The translations under genes and the position numbers were made by a program. The notes under the pieces were generated by a model. It did not search any database and had not been told where the DNA came from. It saw nothing but the letters and a program-made list of their open reading frames with translations. A stretch of DNA of 21,485 nucleotides from positions 1 through 21,485 of IMG/VR virus record IMGVR_UViG_3300028859_000069. One strand, given 5' to 3'. Below are positions 15,437-21,361 of the stretch, piece after piece (positions within the stretch are counted from its first letter, which is position 1; each line of letters begins with the position of its first letter). This DNA comes from a virus.

Positions 15437-17070
15437 TGTGCGGGGAGGAGGTTCTGGATATTACCACCTGGACTCTTCGCACTCGCATCAGCAAGATTCT
15501 TCATTGACTTGCTGATCGGTTCCGCGGTCTGGGCGGCCTGCTGCAATTGTTGCTGCTTCTGTTTCTGCTGCCTCATCTGCTGAATGTCCTGAGCCGAGCG
15601 AAGCATGGTTCGTGGAACTCCACGTGCAATGGCCAACGTCTGGACGGTCTTGTCGAGGTCGATGGCATCCACGCACGTCGGATCAATCTGCATCAGTGGG
15701 GCTAGATCCTGTACAAATCGACTGATTGTCGTCGCGCGACTCCCCAACTGGGCCATTGCCGCAGGATTCAGGTATCCAACCTTCAACTTCGCCTTGGCGA
15801 CCATCCCCGGCGCCTGTGGGATGCGGCCATGATCATTCAGTAGGTGGTATGATCGTGCAATCATGGGTCCCAGCAACTCAGAAGCAATGCGGCCAAATAT
15901 GGGGGCAAGTAGGCGCAACTTCTCATCGCGTCGATCCTGCACCTCATATGCCGTCATCTCCACATTCTCCTTGGACATCTTGATCCAGTCGGAGTAGAAG
16001 CACGCCTTGATGAACGTGCGCTTCTGCTCAGCCTTCTCCTCGCCCCATGGGAGGTTTCCCTTGGTCTCAAGTGGAGTGATCTGGGACTCCTCATTCTCCT
16101 TGAAGATGAATGATCCAGGCGACGTCTTGATGGGTAGGAGGAATGAATCAGTCGCAAGAACCAGTGGTGGATCAACCTGCTTCTGACCGGCCTTGATGAT
16201 GGTCTTCTCCATCTGGTTGAGCATCTTAATATCAGGCAAACACTTCTTGGCGGGACTCCTCCCATACACCTCGCCGGCAAGTTTTGTCCAGCGCGGAACA
16301 TGGTATGGGAACGTATCATACCCCGACTCGGCGAGGACCTCACAAGTGGACTGTGATATCCACACTGAAGCCCACGGCTTATTTTTCGCATCCTTCCGCC
16401 CCATCTTACGATCAGTGCGTGGATAGACGTAATGAATCACGTCCACCAACTTGTCGGGATCAGAAGCATACTTCCTCAAGCCCTCAGGTAGCTCACCAAA
16501 CTCCTGCTCTACTTGTCGTACAGACCACGCAAAATACCGAAGGAGTGAATCCACGCGCCCCTTAGAGTTTTCGGTGAAATAGCAATTCTGGAGGGGACGT
16601 GCAGCAAATAAGATTCCATTAGTTGTTGGATCCCACTCCTGATTGAGGCAGCCTGTTCCAAAACTTCCAAGGTCCATGTATGTTTCATGGAGCGCAAGAT
16701 TGATCGATGAAGTTTCACGTGCATATTCTGCATAAATTACCTCACTCACCTGTTGGGTCCATGCTAACACCTCGGGATCCTCGGCCCATGGGTTCTGGCC
16801 ATCAATCTGAACCTCAAACCAGCGCTCAGCAGGGTTGGTGAGGTATGAGTGCAGGGCGGAGGCGAGTTCCTCCAGCGCGCTGCCTGCCGTGCCATCATAG
16901 CACGTCTCCGGCATGACCGTGTAAAACTGCAGTTGTGGACTGTACGTGGCATACTGAGTGATTGGACGCACGAAGTATCTCACGTCCTGCCAGTCAGTCT
17001 CAAATGGGGCACGAATTGAGCGCAACTTCGAGAAGCGCTCAACCACATATTCTGCGAGCTTATCAGTCAT
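15433..17070 (-). CDS. Portal (head-tail connector) protein, 545 aa
   Basis: The sequence shows the features of T7 gp8-type connectors. Near the N-terminus is RAPFETDWQDVRYFVRP (about 20-36), then YDGTAGSALEELASALHSYL (about 58-77), NPAERWFEVQI (about 79-89), LHETYMDLGSFGTGCL (about 125-140) and YHVPRWTKLAGEVYGRSPAK (about 255-274). The C-terminus is a Gln-rich helix (QQMRQQKQKQQQLQQAAQ). It forms the dodecameric portal through which DNA is packaged by TerL. The frame could begin at TTG 17085, but ATG 17070 is preferred: it follows the previous stop by 4 nt and has GGTGG 8 nt upstream. Confidence 0.85.
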   Translation of the reverse strand: MTDKLAEYVVERFSKLRSIRAPFETDWQDVRYFVRPITQYATYSPQLQFYTVMPETCYDGTAGSALEELASALHSYLTNPAERWFEVQIDGQNPWAEDPEVLAWTQQVSEVIYAEYARETSSINLALHETYMDLGSFGTGCLNQEWDPTTNGILFAARPLQNCYFTENSKGRVDSLLRYFAWSVRQVEQEFGELPEGLRKYASDPDKLVDVIHYVYPRTDRKMGRKDAKNKPWASVWISQSTCEVLAESGYDTFPYHVPRWTKLAGEVYGRSPAKKCLPDIKMLNQMEKTIIKAGQKQVDPPLVLATDSFLLPIKTSPGSFIFKENEESQITPLETKGNLPWGEEKAEQKRTFIKACFYSDWIKMSKENVEMTAYEVQDRRDEKLRLLAPIFGRIASELLGPMIARSYHLLNDHGRIPQAPGMVAKAKLKVGYLNPAAMAQLGSRATTISRFVQDLAPLMQIDPTCVDAIDLDKTVQTLAIARGVPRTMLRSAQDIQQMRQQKQKQQQLQQAAQTAEPISKSMKNLADASAKSPGGNIQNLLPAQ

Positions 17071-17074
17071 AGCA

Positions 17075-17263
17075 TCATCCACCAAGCAGAGTTGACTTGC
17101 TTAGATTCGCCGCATTCACTGAACTAGAGGAATTATTTCCCAGTATCGTGGAGTCAAACCCAACAGGTGGGCGCTTCTTCCCCTGCTCAAGAATATTCTT
17201 CGCCGCCTGATCCTTCGTTGGGGCGGCGGGCGGTCCTGGTGGTGCTCCTGGTCCTGATGGCAT
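17075..17263 (-). CDS. Tiny Pro/Gly-rich protein, 62 aa
   Basis: The protein begins with a Pro/Gly/Ala run (MPSGPGAPPGPPAAPTK), continues with a charged segment (DQAAKNILEQGKKRPP), and ends Ser/Asn-rich (NNSSSSVNAANLSKSTLLGG). No domain is seen; it is probably disordered. It fits snugly between the 97-aa gene (4-nt gap) and the portal gene (4-nt gap), which is the main evidence that it is translated. Small disordered proteins beside portal genes are common in podoviruses, but no function can be assigned. No Shine-Dalgarno site is visible. Confidence 0.55.
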   Translation of the reverse strand: MPSGPGAPPGPPAAPTKDQAAKNILEQGKKRPPVGFDSTILGNNSSSSVNAANLSKSTLLGG

Positions 17264-17267
17264 AATG

Positions 17268-17561
17268 TTATAGTAATCTTATGAGTCTATCTGTGCGGTA
17301 CCAGTGGTACTTAGACCCTGGACCTCGTGCGAACCCTATCCATTCTAAATAATAAGGCATACAAAGTAAACAACAAAAAATATTCCCCGCAGCCGCCTGA
17401 ATGTGCCACCCACGACCTTCCACACAGCAACCCATGAGGAAGAAATCAAGATCACGAAACACATATCCATGACTAGAATAATATAGCAAATCAGCGTCAA
17501 AATCAAGCCCAGCATCGCTATACATTCTCCGAATTTCCTCCTCATATATATTGGTGTTCAT
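17268..17561 (-). CDS. Small protein of unknown function between TerL and portal, 97 aa
   Basis: I do not recognise this firmly. The start at ATG 17561 (MNTNIYEEEIRRMY) is chosen because AGGAG lies 10 nt upstream; the longer frame from 17600 would add an Arg-rich leader (NLRRRRRS) translated from within TerL. The gene overlaps the TerL end by 20 nt. It contains GLDFDADLLYYSSHGYVF, a GRGWHIQAAAGNIF segment, a hydrophobic cysteine-rich stretch (FCCLLCMPYYLEWIGFA) and a basic end (YHWYRTDRLIRLL). The WHIQAAAG/FARGPGSKYHW pattern loosely recalls small acetyltransferase-like proteins found near the packaging genes of podoviruses. That is only a suggestion. Confidence 0.6.
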   Translation of the reverse strand: MNTNIYEEEIRRMYSDAGLDFDADLLYYSSHGYVFRDLDFFLMGCCVEGRGWHIQAAAGNIFCCLLCMPYYLEWIGFARGPGSKYHWYRTDRLIRLL

Positions 17562-18909
17562 CGATCGCCTTCTCCTGCGGAGGTTTACCCGCCTCCCCAT
17601 ACTTGGGACGATCCCTCATCCCCATAGCACCAGTGCGGAAACCATCCGCGGCATGACTCGTCCAGTCGTGCAGTGGAGTGTTGCTGTATGTCTTCGTGTC
17701 CTCATTATACTTCTTACGATACTGACGCAATGCCTCGATGCCACGCTCACATCGCTTCATGCTGAAATAACACCTGGGTAACAGGGACCTCACGGCTTCA
17801 ATTCCATCCGCAACCTCATGCTGGTGGACTGCCTGAAACTTGATCCCCAATCCACGGGCAATCTGCTTACGTGACTTACCGTCGCCGCTCAATTCACGCA
17901 CCGAGATGTCGTGTGGGGCGATGTGCTTCCCATAGTAGTACTCAGAGCGGTGCTCCCCATCCTTAATGGACGCCTGCCCTGATAACACCTTGGCGTAGTG
18001 TGTTAAGCCCTCGCCGCTATTCTCATAGTAGTCGATTATTCGCACCTCCACACCATACAGTTGCACGAACCATATGGTGGTGCTATCGTTCATTCCGAGA
18101 TCCCACCACGTATGGACTGGGAGCTTTGGATCATAGGGGATATCCTCCATGATGCGACCCTGCTTCTCAGCCGTCAGCATGTGAGATCCATAGTAACTCC
18201 CAATGAATGGTGAATCAAAGCTGCAGAAATACTCCTGCTGGACCATAGCCTCCTCCATTCCGGAGTCGCGCTCCTCCTGAATCTGCTCATCACTAAAGAC
18301 TGGCTTCCCATCCTCGCGCCTCGTCCCAGCGTCGCCAGCCTTCAGGACCTGGCAGAACCACTTCTTATTCTTCTTCGCCATCTCCAATAGCGTGTACCCA
18401 TGGTTCCTCCCACGTGCAGTATAGATGAACACCGCCCAACCACCATTCTCCAATAGTATGGGGCGGATGTAATCCCACGCGGCGGGATCATGCAGGGAGT
18501 ACTCAGAGAAGACGCAACCAATGGGATTCGTCCCCACCAATGAGTTGATGTCGTCCGTCCCCACAACTTGGTACATCGACCCGTTCGTGAAAGTGACGCG
18601 CATCTCAGTGCCGTTCTTACTGGCGACCAGGGACTGTGGGAAGTGGTCTAGGAATGCCCTACCATTCCGCGTCATCCCATTCCATACGATCGCCCTGCCC
18701 TGCTTATAGGTTGGGAGCAAGTGCCAATACAACCCCACGCGCTCCTGACTCTTCGTCGCGACAAGATTGATCGCCATGAGGTCCTTCCCCGCACGACGAT
18801 GCCACACTAGTGCCGCGCGCTTCGCCTCAGCATCCCCCTCCATGTATGACCATGCGGGGATCTGGTATTGCCTCGGCTCATAATTATATGGAAGGATTAG
18901 CTCACTCAT
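17542..18909 (-). CDS. terL: Terminase large subunit, 455 aa
   Basis: An ATP-driven DNA-packaging motor with nuclease. The N-terminal ATPase has a Walker A-type loop HRRAGKD (37-43), a Walker B strand with E136 in CVFSEY (132-137) and the coupling motif YTARG (163-167). The C-terminal RNase H-like nuclease shows acidic residues D270 (TWWDLGMND), D293 (IIDYYE), D334 (APHD) and D415/D422 (HDWTSHAADGFR). The length fits compact podovirus terminases. The usual Walker B Asp is Ser (SE instead of DE), a variant that I recall also occurs in related podoviruses. The start overlaps the TerS candidate stop as ATGA. It docks on the portal encoded downstream. Confidence 0.93.
   Translation of the reverse strand: MSELILPYNYEPRQYQIPAWSYMEGDAEAKRAALVWHRRAGKDLMAINLVATKSQERVGLYWHLLPTYKQGRAIVWNGMTRNGRAFLDHFPQSLVASKNGTEMRVTFTNGSMYQVVGTDDINSLVGTNPIGCVFSEYSLHDPAAWDYIRPILLENGGWAVFIYTARGRNHGYTLLEMAKKNKKWFCQVLKAGDAGTRREDGKPVFSDEQIQEERDSGMEEAMVQQEYFCSFDSPFIGSYYGSHMLTAEKQGRIMEDIPYDPKLPVHTWWDLGMNDSTTIWFVQLYGVEVRIIDYYENSGEGLTHYAKVLSGQASIKDGEHRSEYYYGKHIAPHDISVRELSGDGKSRKQIARGLGIKFQAVHQHEVADGIEAVRSLLPRCYFSMKRCERGIEALRQYRKKYNEDTKTYSNTPLHDWTSHAADGFRTGAMGMRDRPKYGEAGKPPQEKAIDEHQYI
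17572..17576 (-). promoter_or_regulatory. Shine-Dalgarno site deciding the start of the 97-aa gene
   Basis: The minus strand reads AGGAG 10 nt before ATG 17561, inside the 3' end of TerL. No such site precedes the alternative start at 17600. Confidence 0.6.
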
Positions 18910-19361
18910 GACTTCACCTCAACTATCGTGCCTGGTATCCTCCGTATTGGTGCGTCCTCAATCCTTCCATCAGGGCCAAACCTGCGTATCACCACAGTGT
19001 GGTTGTGGTCCACCTGGCCTGTAACCTCCACACTCTTCAGCTCTGGCACCAAGAATTTCACGAGGAACTTGCAGATGCTCACCTCCAACTGCTCATCATC
19101 CGTGTTCTTCGCGATGTCGATCAGCCTCTCAATTGGCGAGAAATCGTGCTTCTGAAACAGTAAGTCCAGACCCTCACGTATCTCCCTCGGAGTAAACTTC
19201 TTCCCCAACTTCGTGATGGCCAACTCGTTGATTGCTTGCTCAACCTTATCTTCCACCGTCTTCGAGATTAAGTCCTTCGCCTCGCTGATCTCCAGGGACT
19301 TTAATGGGGGCAGTCCCTGTAGTTTCCTGCGCATCTCTTCTGGTGATAGTGGTTTTTGCAT
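18906..19361 (-). CDS. Terminase small subunit candidate, 151 aa
   Basis: The call rests mainly on position directly upstream of TerL with an ATGA overlap. The protein is helical, with two basic/acidic helices (SKTVEDKVEQAINELAITKL, about 33-52; TPREIREGLDLLFQKHDF, about 57-74). A leucine-rich segment (about 77-110) and a beta-type C-terminus (VTGQVDHNHTVVIRRFGPDG, about 116-135) follow. The size fits small terminases, which bind packaging sites and regulate TerL. No clear helix-turn-helix signature is visible, so the assignment is inferred from context. ATG 19361 is one base after the exonuclease gene stop. Confidence 0.6.
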   Translation of the reverse strand: MQKPLSPEEMRRKLQGLPPLKSLEISEAKDLISKTVEDKVEQAINELAITKLGKKFTPREIREGLDLLFQKHDFSPIERLIDIAKNTDDEQLEVSICKFLVKFLVPELKSVEVTGQVDHNHTVVIRRFGPDGRIEDAPIRRIPGTIVEVKS

Positions 19362-19362
19362 C

Positions 19363-19935
19363 TTACTCGGGTTTTGCCTTGCTCATCAACCACTTGTATA
19401 GGTCCGCACATGCCCTTATATCTGCCATTGCATCATGGGCTCCCTCAAGAGTTTTATTCAGTAGTATCTTGTATGCTTCCTCAAGTTTGGGCCACTTCTT
19501 TCCGTATGGCCCTGGTAGTGCACAAAGATCAGTTGTTGCTTGCATCGTGCAGAAGAATTGCACATTTGGTAGAGTACTAAGTGATGGCATCCCATGAATA
19601 TGAAATGCCCGCTCAAGTACTATGATATCATACTTCACGTTGTGGGCAACTAATACTTTCACGTTCTTCAATAACCTTTGGATTAGCAACAGTACTGCCT
19701 TCTCATTGACACCGAACTCTGTGGCGATCTCAGTCGTAAAGCCATGTACTTCTGCGGCCTCCTTAGGGATCATGAACCCATCTGGCTTGATTATCAGGTT
19801 GATCTCTGCCCGTACTTTCCAGTCCATGTCAAATAGGATTCCACCAAATTGGACCATGCGTGGTTGGCAATCAGCAGTTGGAGCCTTTTTGAAGTCTCCC
19901 TTACCTGTGGTTTCTGTGTCGAAGACAAGAATCAT
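19363..19935 (-). CDS. DnaQ-type DEDDh 3'-5' exonuclease, 190 aa
   Basis: All three exonuclease motifs are present. Exo I is FDTETTG (5-11, catalytic D6 and E8), Exo II is AHNVKYD (97-103, D103), and Exo III is HDAMAD (167-172, the HxAxxD pattern with H167 and D172). VHGFTTE (64-70) is also typical of the DnaQ/RNase T family. The enzyme removes nucleotides from 3' ends of DNA or RNA using two metal ions. It is a stand-alone domain. The gene directly precedes the TerS candidate (1-nt gap), so it is transcribed with the packaging genes. That is unusual, since such nucleases normally sit with replication genes. The role could be DNA-end processing, nucleotide recycling or proofreading. No Shine-Dalgarno site is visible. 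Confidence 0.88.
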   Translation of the reverse strand: MILVFDTETTGKGDFKKAPTADCQPRMVQFGGILFDMDWKVRAEINLIIKPDGFMIPKEAAEVHGFTTEIATEFGVNEKAVLLLIQRLLKNVKVLVAHNVKYDIIVLERAFHIHGMPSLSTLPNVQFFCTMQATTDLCALPGPYGKKWPKLEEAYKILLNKTLEGAHDAMADIRACADLYKWLMSKAKPE

Positions 19936-19996
19936 ATGATACTATGATATATTGTAGTAAGAGCTTTGTACACAGGATAATTATTGTGTGGGTGTG

Positions 19997-20173
19997 TTAC
20001 TTTATTGCAGAATGCTTCTGGAAGTGGGCACCAGAGATCGTGGGATGGTGTCTCCTCAGTCCGTCAACTCTAGGGCCCCCTGGGCCATGTTCATGGAATT
20101 CGCTGACGCTCATGTAGCAGTTGATGCCTGACGGCATGAATGTTGGAGTATGGGTGTGGTCTACCTGTGTCAT
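19997..20173 (-). CDS. Short histidine-rich ORF, 58 aa (possible first gene of the late operon)
   Basis: ATG 20173 to TAA 19997 encodes a 58-residue product beginning MTQVDHTHTPTFMPSGINCY. It has nine histidines, some as HTH, HEH and HH pairs, two Pro/Gly clusters and no hydrophobic segment. It ends 61 nt before the exonuclease gene and starts one base after the downstream 21-bp promoter-like repeat, so it would be almost leaderless if that repeat is a promoter. M13 or M21 are alternative starts. No Shine-Dalgarno site precedes ATG 20173. The frame could be chance, since it is short and nothing is recognised. The histidine spacing would allow metal binding, but this is speculation. Confidence 0.4.
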   Translation of the reverse strand: MTQVDHTHTPTFMPSGINCYMSVSEFHEHGPGGPRVDGLRRHHPTISGAHFQKHSAIK

Positions 20174-20194
20174 TCTAGTATAACCTAAAGGTAT
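20174..20194 (-). promoter_or_regulatory. Promoter-like direct repeat, proximal copy
   Basis: In the minus direction the core reads CTTTAGGTTATACTAGA. It matches the distal copy (20235-20255) at 19 of 21 positions. The core resembles the SP6 RNA polymerase promoter (ATTTAGGTGACACTATAGAA) around TTTAGGT and TAGA, but is one or two bases shorter between them. It also contains TATACT, which is close to a bacterial -10 box. It faces the late operon. Confidence 0.5.
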
Positions 20195-20209
20195 TGTATA
20201 TCAAAATCT

Positions 20210-20223
20210 TGACACAAGTGTCA
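20210..20223. promoter_or_regulatory. Palindromic operator-like site
   Basis: TGACAC-AA-GTGTCA is a 6-bp perfect palindrome with a 2-bp centre. A second, overlapping one (GTGTC-AC-GACAC, 20218-20229) shares an arm. Both lie between the two promoter-like repeats, a natural place for a repressor or activator site. GTGTCA recurs at 20167-20172, just downstream of the proximal repeat. Confidence 0.5.
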
Positions 20224-20234
20224 CGACACGTAAC

Positions 20235-20255
20235 TCTAGTATACCCTAAAGTTAT
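20235..20255 (-). promoter_or_regulatory. Promoter-like direct repeat, distal copy
   Basis: In the minus direction the core reads CTTTAGGGTATACTAGA. It starts 61 bp from the matching start of the proximal copy and differs from it at two positions. Two near-identical copies at the head of a 20-kb unidirectional late block, and none with the full core elsewhere in the window, suggest tandem promoters or activator sites. Confidence 0.5.
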
Positions 20256-20679
20256 CCTCGGGAATGGCTCCCGAACCCCCGATTTTTATGCCCTTAACAC
20301 CACAATCAAGTCACATCTATTACCTAATCTAATCAAATGAATAACCAGCATTAATACATCGTAATCCAGGGACTCAGATTTATTCCTAATCGTAATTTTA
20401 TTTATAGATAGGTATTACACAAGGAACCACCGTAATATCACTCCAATGTCAATCCTAATATAATAAATACAATGGTTGTGTTAAGGGTATTAAAGGTATT
20501 ATCAATTTTATAAATCAAAAAAATCCAAAAAATAAGTCAAAATTTAAGTAATATCCTTAATACAACCATGATAATTTTTAGATAAGTCCTTAATAGACAA
20601 CACTTTATAAATATTAAGGCCCACAACACAATTCTACGTATATCTGCGCACATCTGCGTTGTTACTCCATGATCCATGT
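20256..20679. other. AT-rich non-coding control region (candidate origin or divergent promoter region)
   Basis: No reading frame longer than about 15 codons begins here on either strand at the ATGs I checked. The stretch is clearly richer in A and T than its surroundings. It holds a 21-bp inverted repeat (20472-20492 with 20549-20569) and repeated CCTTAA-type motifs (20291, 20474, 20554, 20587, 20612). Its place between the leftward late operon and rightward genes fits an origin, a divergent promoter region, or both. No convincing sigma-70 promoter was found for the rightward genes. Confidence 0.5.
20472..20569. repeat. 21-bp inverted repeat with 56-bp AT-rich centre
   Basis: The left arm (20472-20492, starting ATGGTTGTGTTAAGGG) and the right arm (20549-20569, which reads ATGGTTGTATTAAGGA on the minus strand) are complementary at 19 of 21 positions. 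The 56-bp centre is almost entirely A and T. Each arm carries one copy of the CCTTAA(C/T)ACAACC motif. Confidence 0.75.
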
Positions 20680-20882
20680 GTAGCTATTTGTGTTTTCATG
20701 ATTCGCAGGTCACCAGACCTACAATCGTCACGAGCACCTCATGCCAGAACCTCGTCAAAGTCGACGAGAACCTGTCATTCGGTCCTCTACGATTGTTGCT
20801 GCACTGTTTGCTATCGCAAGCCAGTGCATCACCGATCTGGCTCCCTATTGCAAAAACGAATCATGAAAACACAAACAACTAC
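20680..20882. ncRNA. Candidate structured element (cloverleaf RNA or cruciform) closed by a long inverted repeat
   Basis: The arms TTTGTGTTTTCATGATTCG (20687-20705) and its exact complement (20857-20875) extend to 26 bp with two mismatches (20680-20705 with 20857-20882). Nested inside without conflict are AGGTC-ACCA-GACCT (20707-20720); ACAATCGT (20721-20728) with ACGATTGT (20789-20796) enclosing CTCGTC-6 nt-GACGAG (20751-20768); and a hairpin of 12 pairs with one bulge (20800-20811 with 20816-20828, loop TATC). On paper this is a four-way-junction cloverleaf. The start codon of the next gene (20863) lies in the closing stem, so a cis-acting translational control RNA is one reading. A free structured RNA, a DNA site for packaging or replication, or an invertible segment are alternatives. 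No match to a known RNA class was recognised. Confidence 0.55.
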
Positions 20883-21150
20883 CCAAACGGATCACCGGAA
20901 CAAGTACTACGCAGTCACCGCAAAAATCCTCGTAATTCGCGAAGACGACACCGTCATCTACAGCTTCCAAGACCCCATGCTCTGGGACCCCAAAACCCAA
21001 AACTACACCTCACTCTCCACCGACCCAGACAAGTTCAGCACCATAGCTGAAGACTTCGAAACCGCAAAATCCGAATTCTGGTTCAAGTGGAACACATACT
21101 CCAAGCGCCGCTTTGGCTACAGCGTCCCACTCGATCTCACCTGGATCTAA
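20863..21150 (+). CDS. First rightward gene, unknown function, 95 aa
   Basis: The likely start is ATG 20863 (MKTQTTTQTDHRNKYY). The frame is open back to 20659, but that part encodes an unlikely Cys/Arg/Ser-rich peptide and coincides with the structured element, so it is excluded. No Shine-Dalgarno site is present, and the ATG lies in the right arm of the inverted repeat. The protein is soluble and beta/alpha in look (YYAVTAKILVIREDDTVIYS, about 15-34; a Trp/Phe-rich end EFWFKWNTYSKRRFGYSVP, about 71-89). It resembles no family I know. Codons on this strand favour C endings and avoid G, unlike the late genes. It is probably an early or accessory host-interaction gene, inferred from its position and orientation. 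Confidence 0.6.
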   Translation: MKTQTTTQTDHRNKYYAVTAKILVIREDDTVIYSFQDPMLWDPKTQNYTSLSTDPDKFSTIAEDFETAKSEFWFKWNTYSKRRFGYSVPLDLTWI

Positions 21151-21186
21151 CATCTTCTCGCATAAACCTACACCATATAACATACC

Positions 21187-21327
21187 ATGAAAATTAAATT
21201 CATCAACAACATAAAACCCGAAACAGAATACACCGACCTTCGAAGCGCCGACCTCCGATTCGCCAACCTTCGAAACGCCGACCTATCCAACACCGACCTC
21301 ACAGACACCGGCATCACCATAAATTAA
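21187..21327 (+). CDS. Miniature pentapeptide-repeat protein, 46 aa
   Basis: ATG 21187 to TAA 21327. After MKIKFINNIKPETE come six five-residue units: YTDLR, SADLR, FANLR, NADLS, NTDLT, DTGIT. These follow the A(D/N)LxR pattern of pentapeptide repeats, which fold as a right-handed quadrilateral beta-helix. Six units would make only about one and a half coils. Larger relatives include DNA-mimic gyrase inhibitors (Qnr, MfpA), but no such role can be claimed for so short a protein. It may be a remnant, an oligomer-forming unit, or a host-directed peptide. It lies 36 nt after the previous gene on the same strand. No Shine-Dalgarno site is seen. Confidence 0.6.
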   Translation: MKIKFINNIKPETEYTDLRSADLRFANLRNADLSNTDLTDTGITIN

Positions 21328-21361
21328 CCAATTTTCGGTAAACCACAACATACATACACAT

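Noticed and set aside
15433-17085. Portal start at TTG 17085
   Set aside because: It would overlap the 62-aa gene by 11 nt from a weak start codon. ATG 17070 follows that gene's stop by 4 nt and has a GGTGG site at good spacing.
20601-20612. CTTTATAAAT as a sigma-70 -10 box for the rightward genes
   Set aside because: No acceptable -35 sequence occurs 16-18 bp upstream, and such AT words are expected in this AT-rich stretch.
20634-20699. 21-codon minus-strand frame beginning in the left arm of the inverted repeat
   Set aside because: Its first residues copy those of the rightward gene only because the arm is an inverted copy. It is too short and has no other sign of coding.
20659-20862. N-terminal extension of the 95-aa rightward protein
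   Set aside because: The added 68 residues are a Cys/Arg/Ser-rich jumble that coincides exactly with the structured inverted-repeat element. The ATG at 20863 gives a normal-looking protein.
20676-21050. 124-aa plus-strand reading frame overlapping the 95-aa gene
   Set aside because: It is the neighbouring frame of the preferred gene, with Arg/His/Pro-rich low-complexity composition typical of an out-of-frame reading of C-rich DNA.
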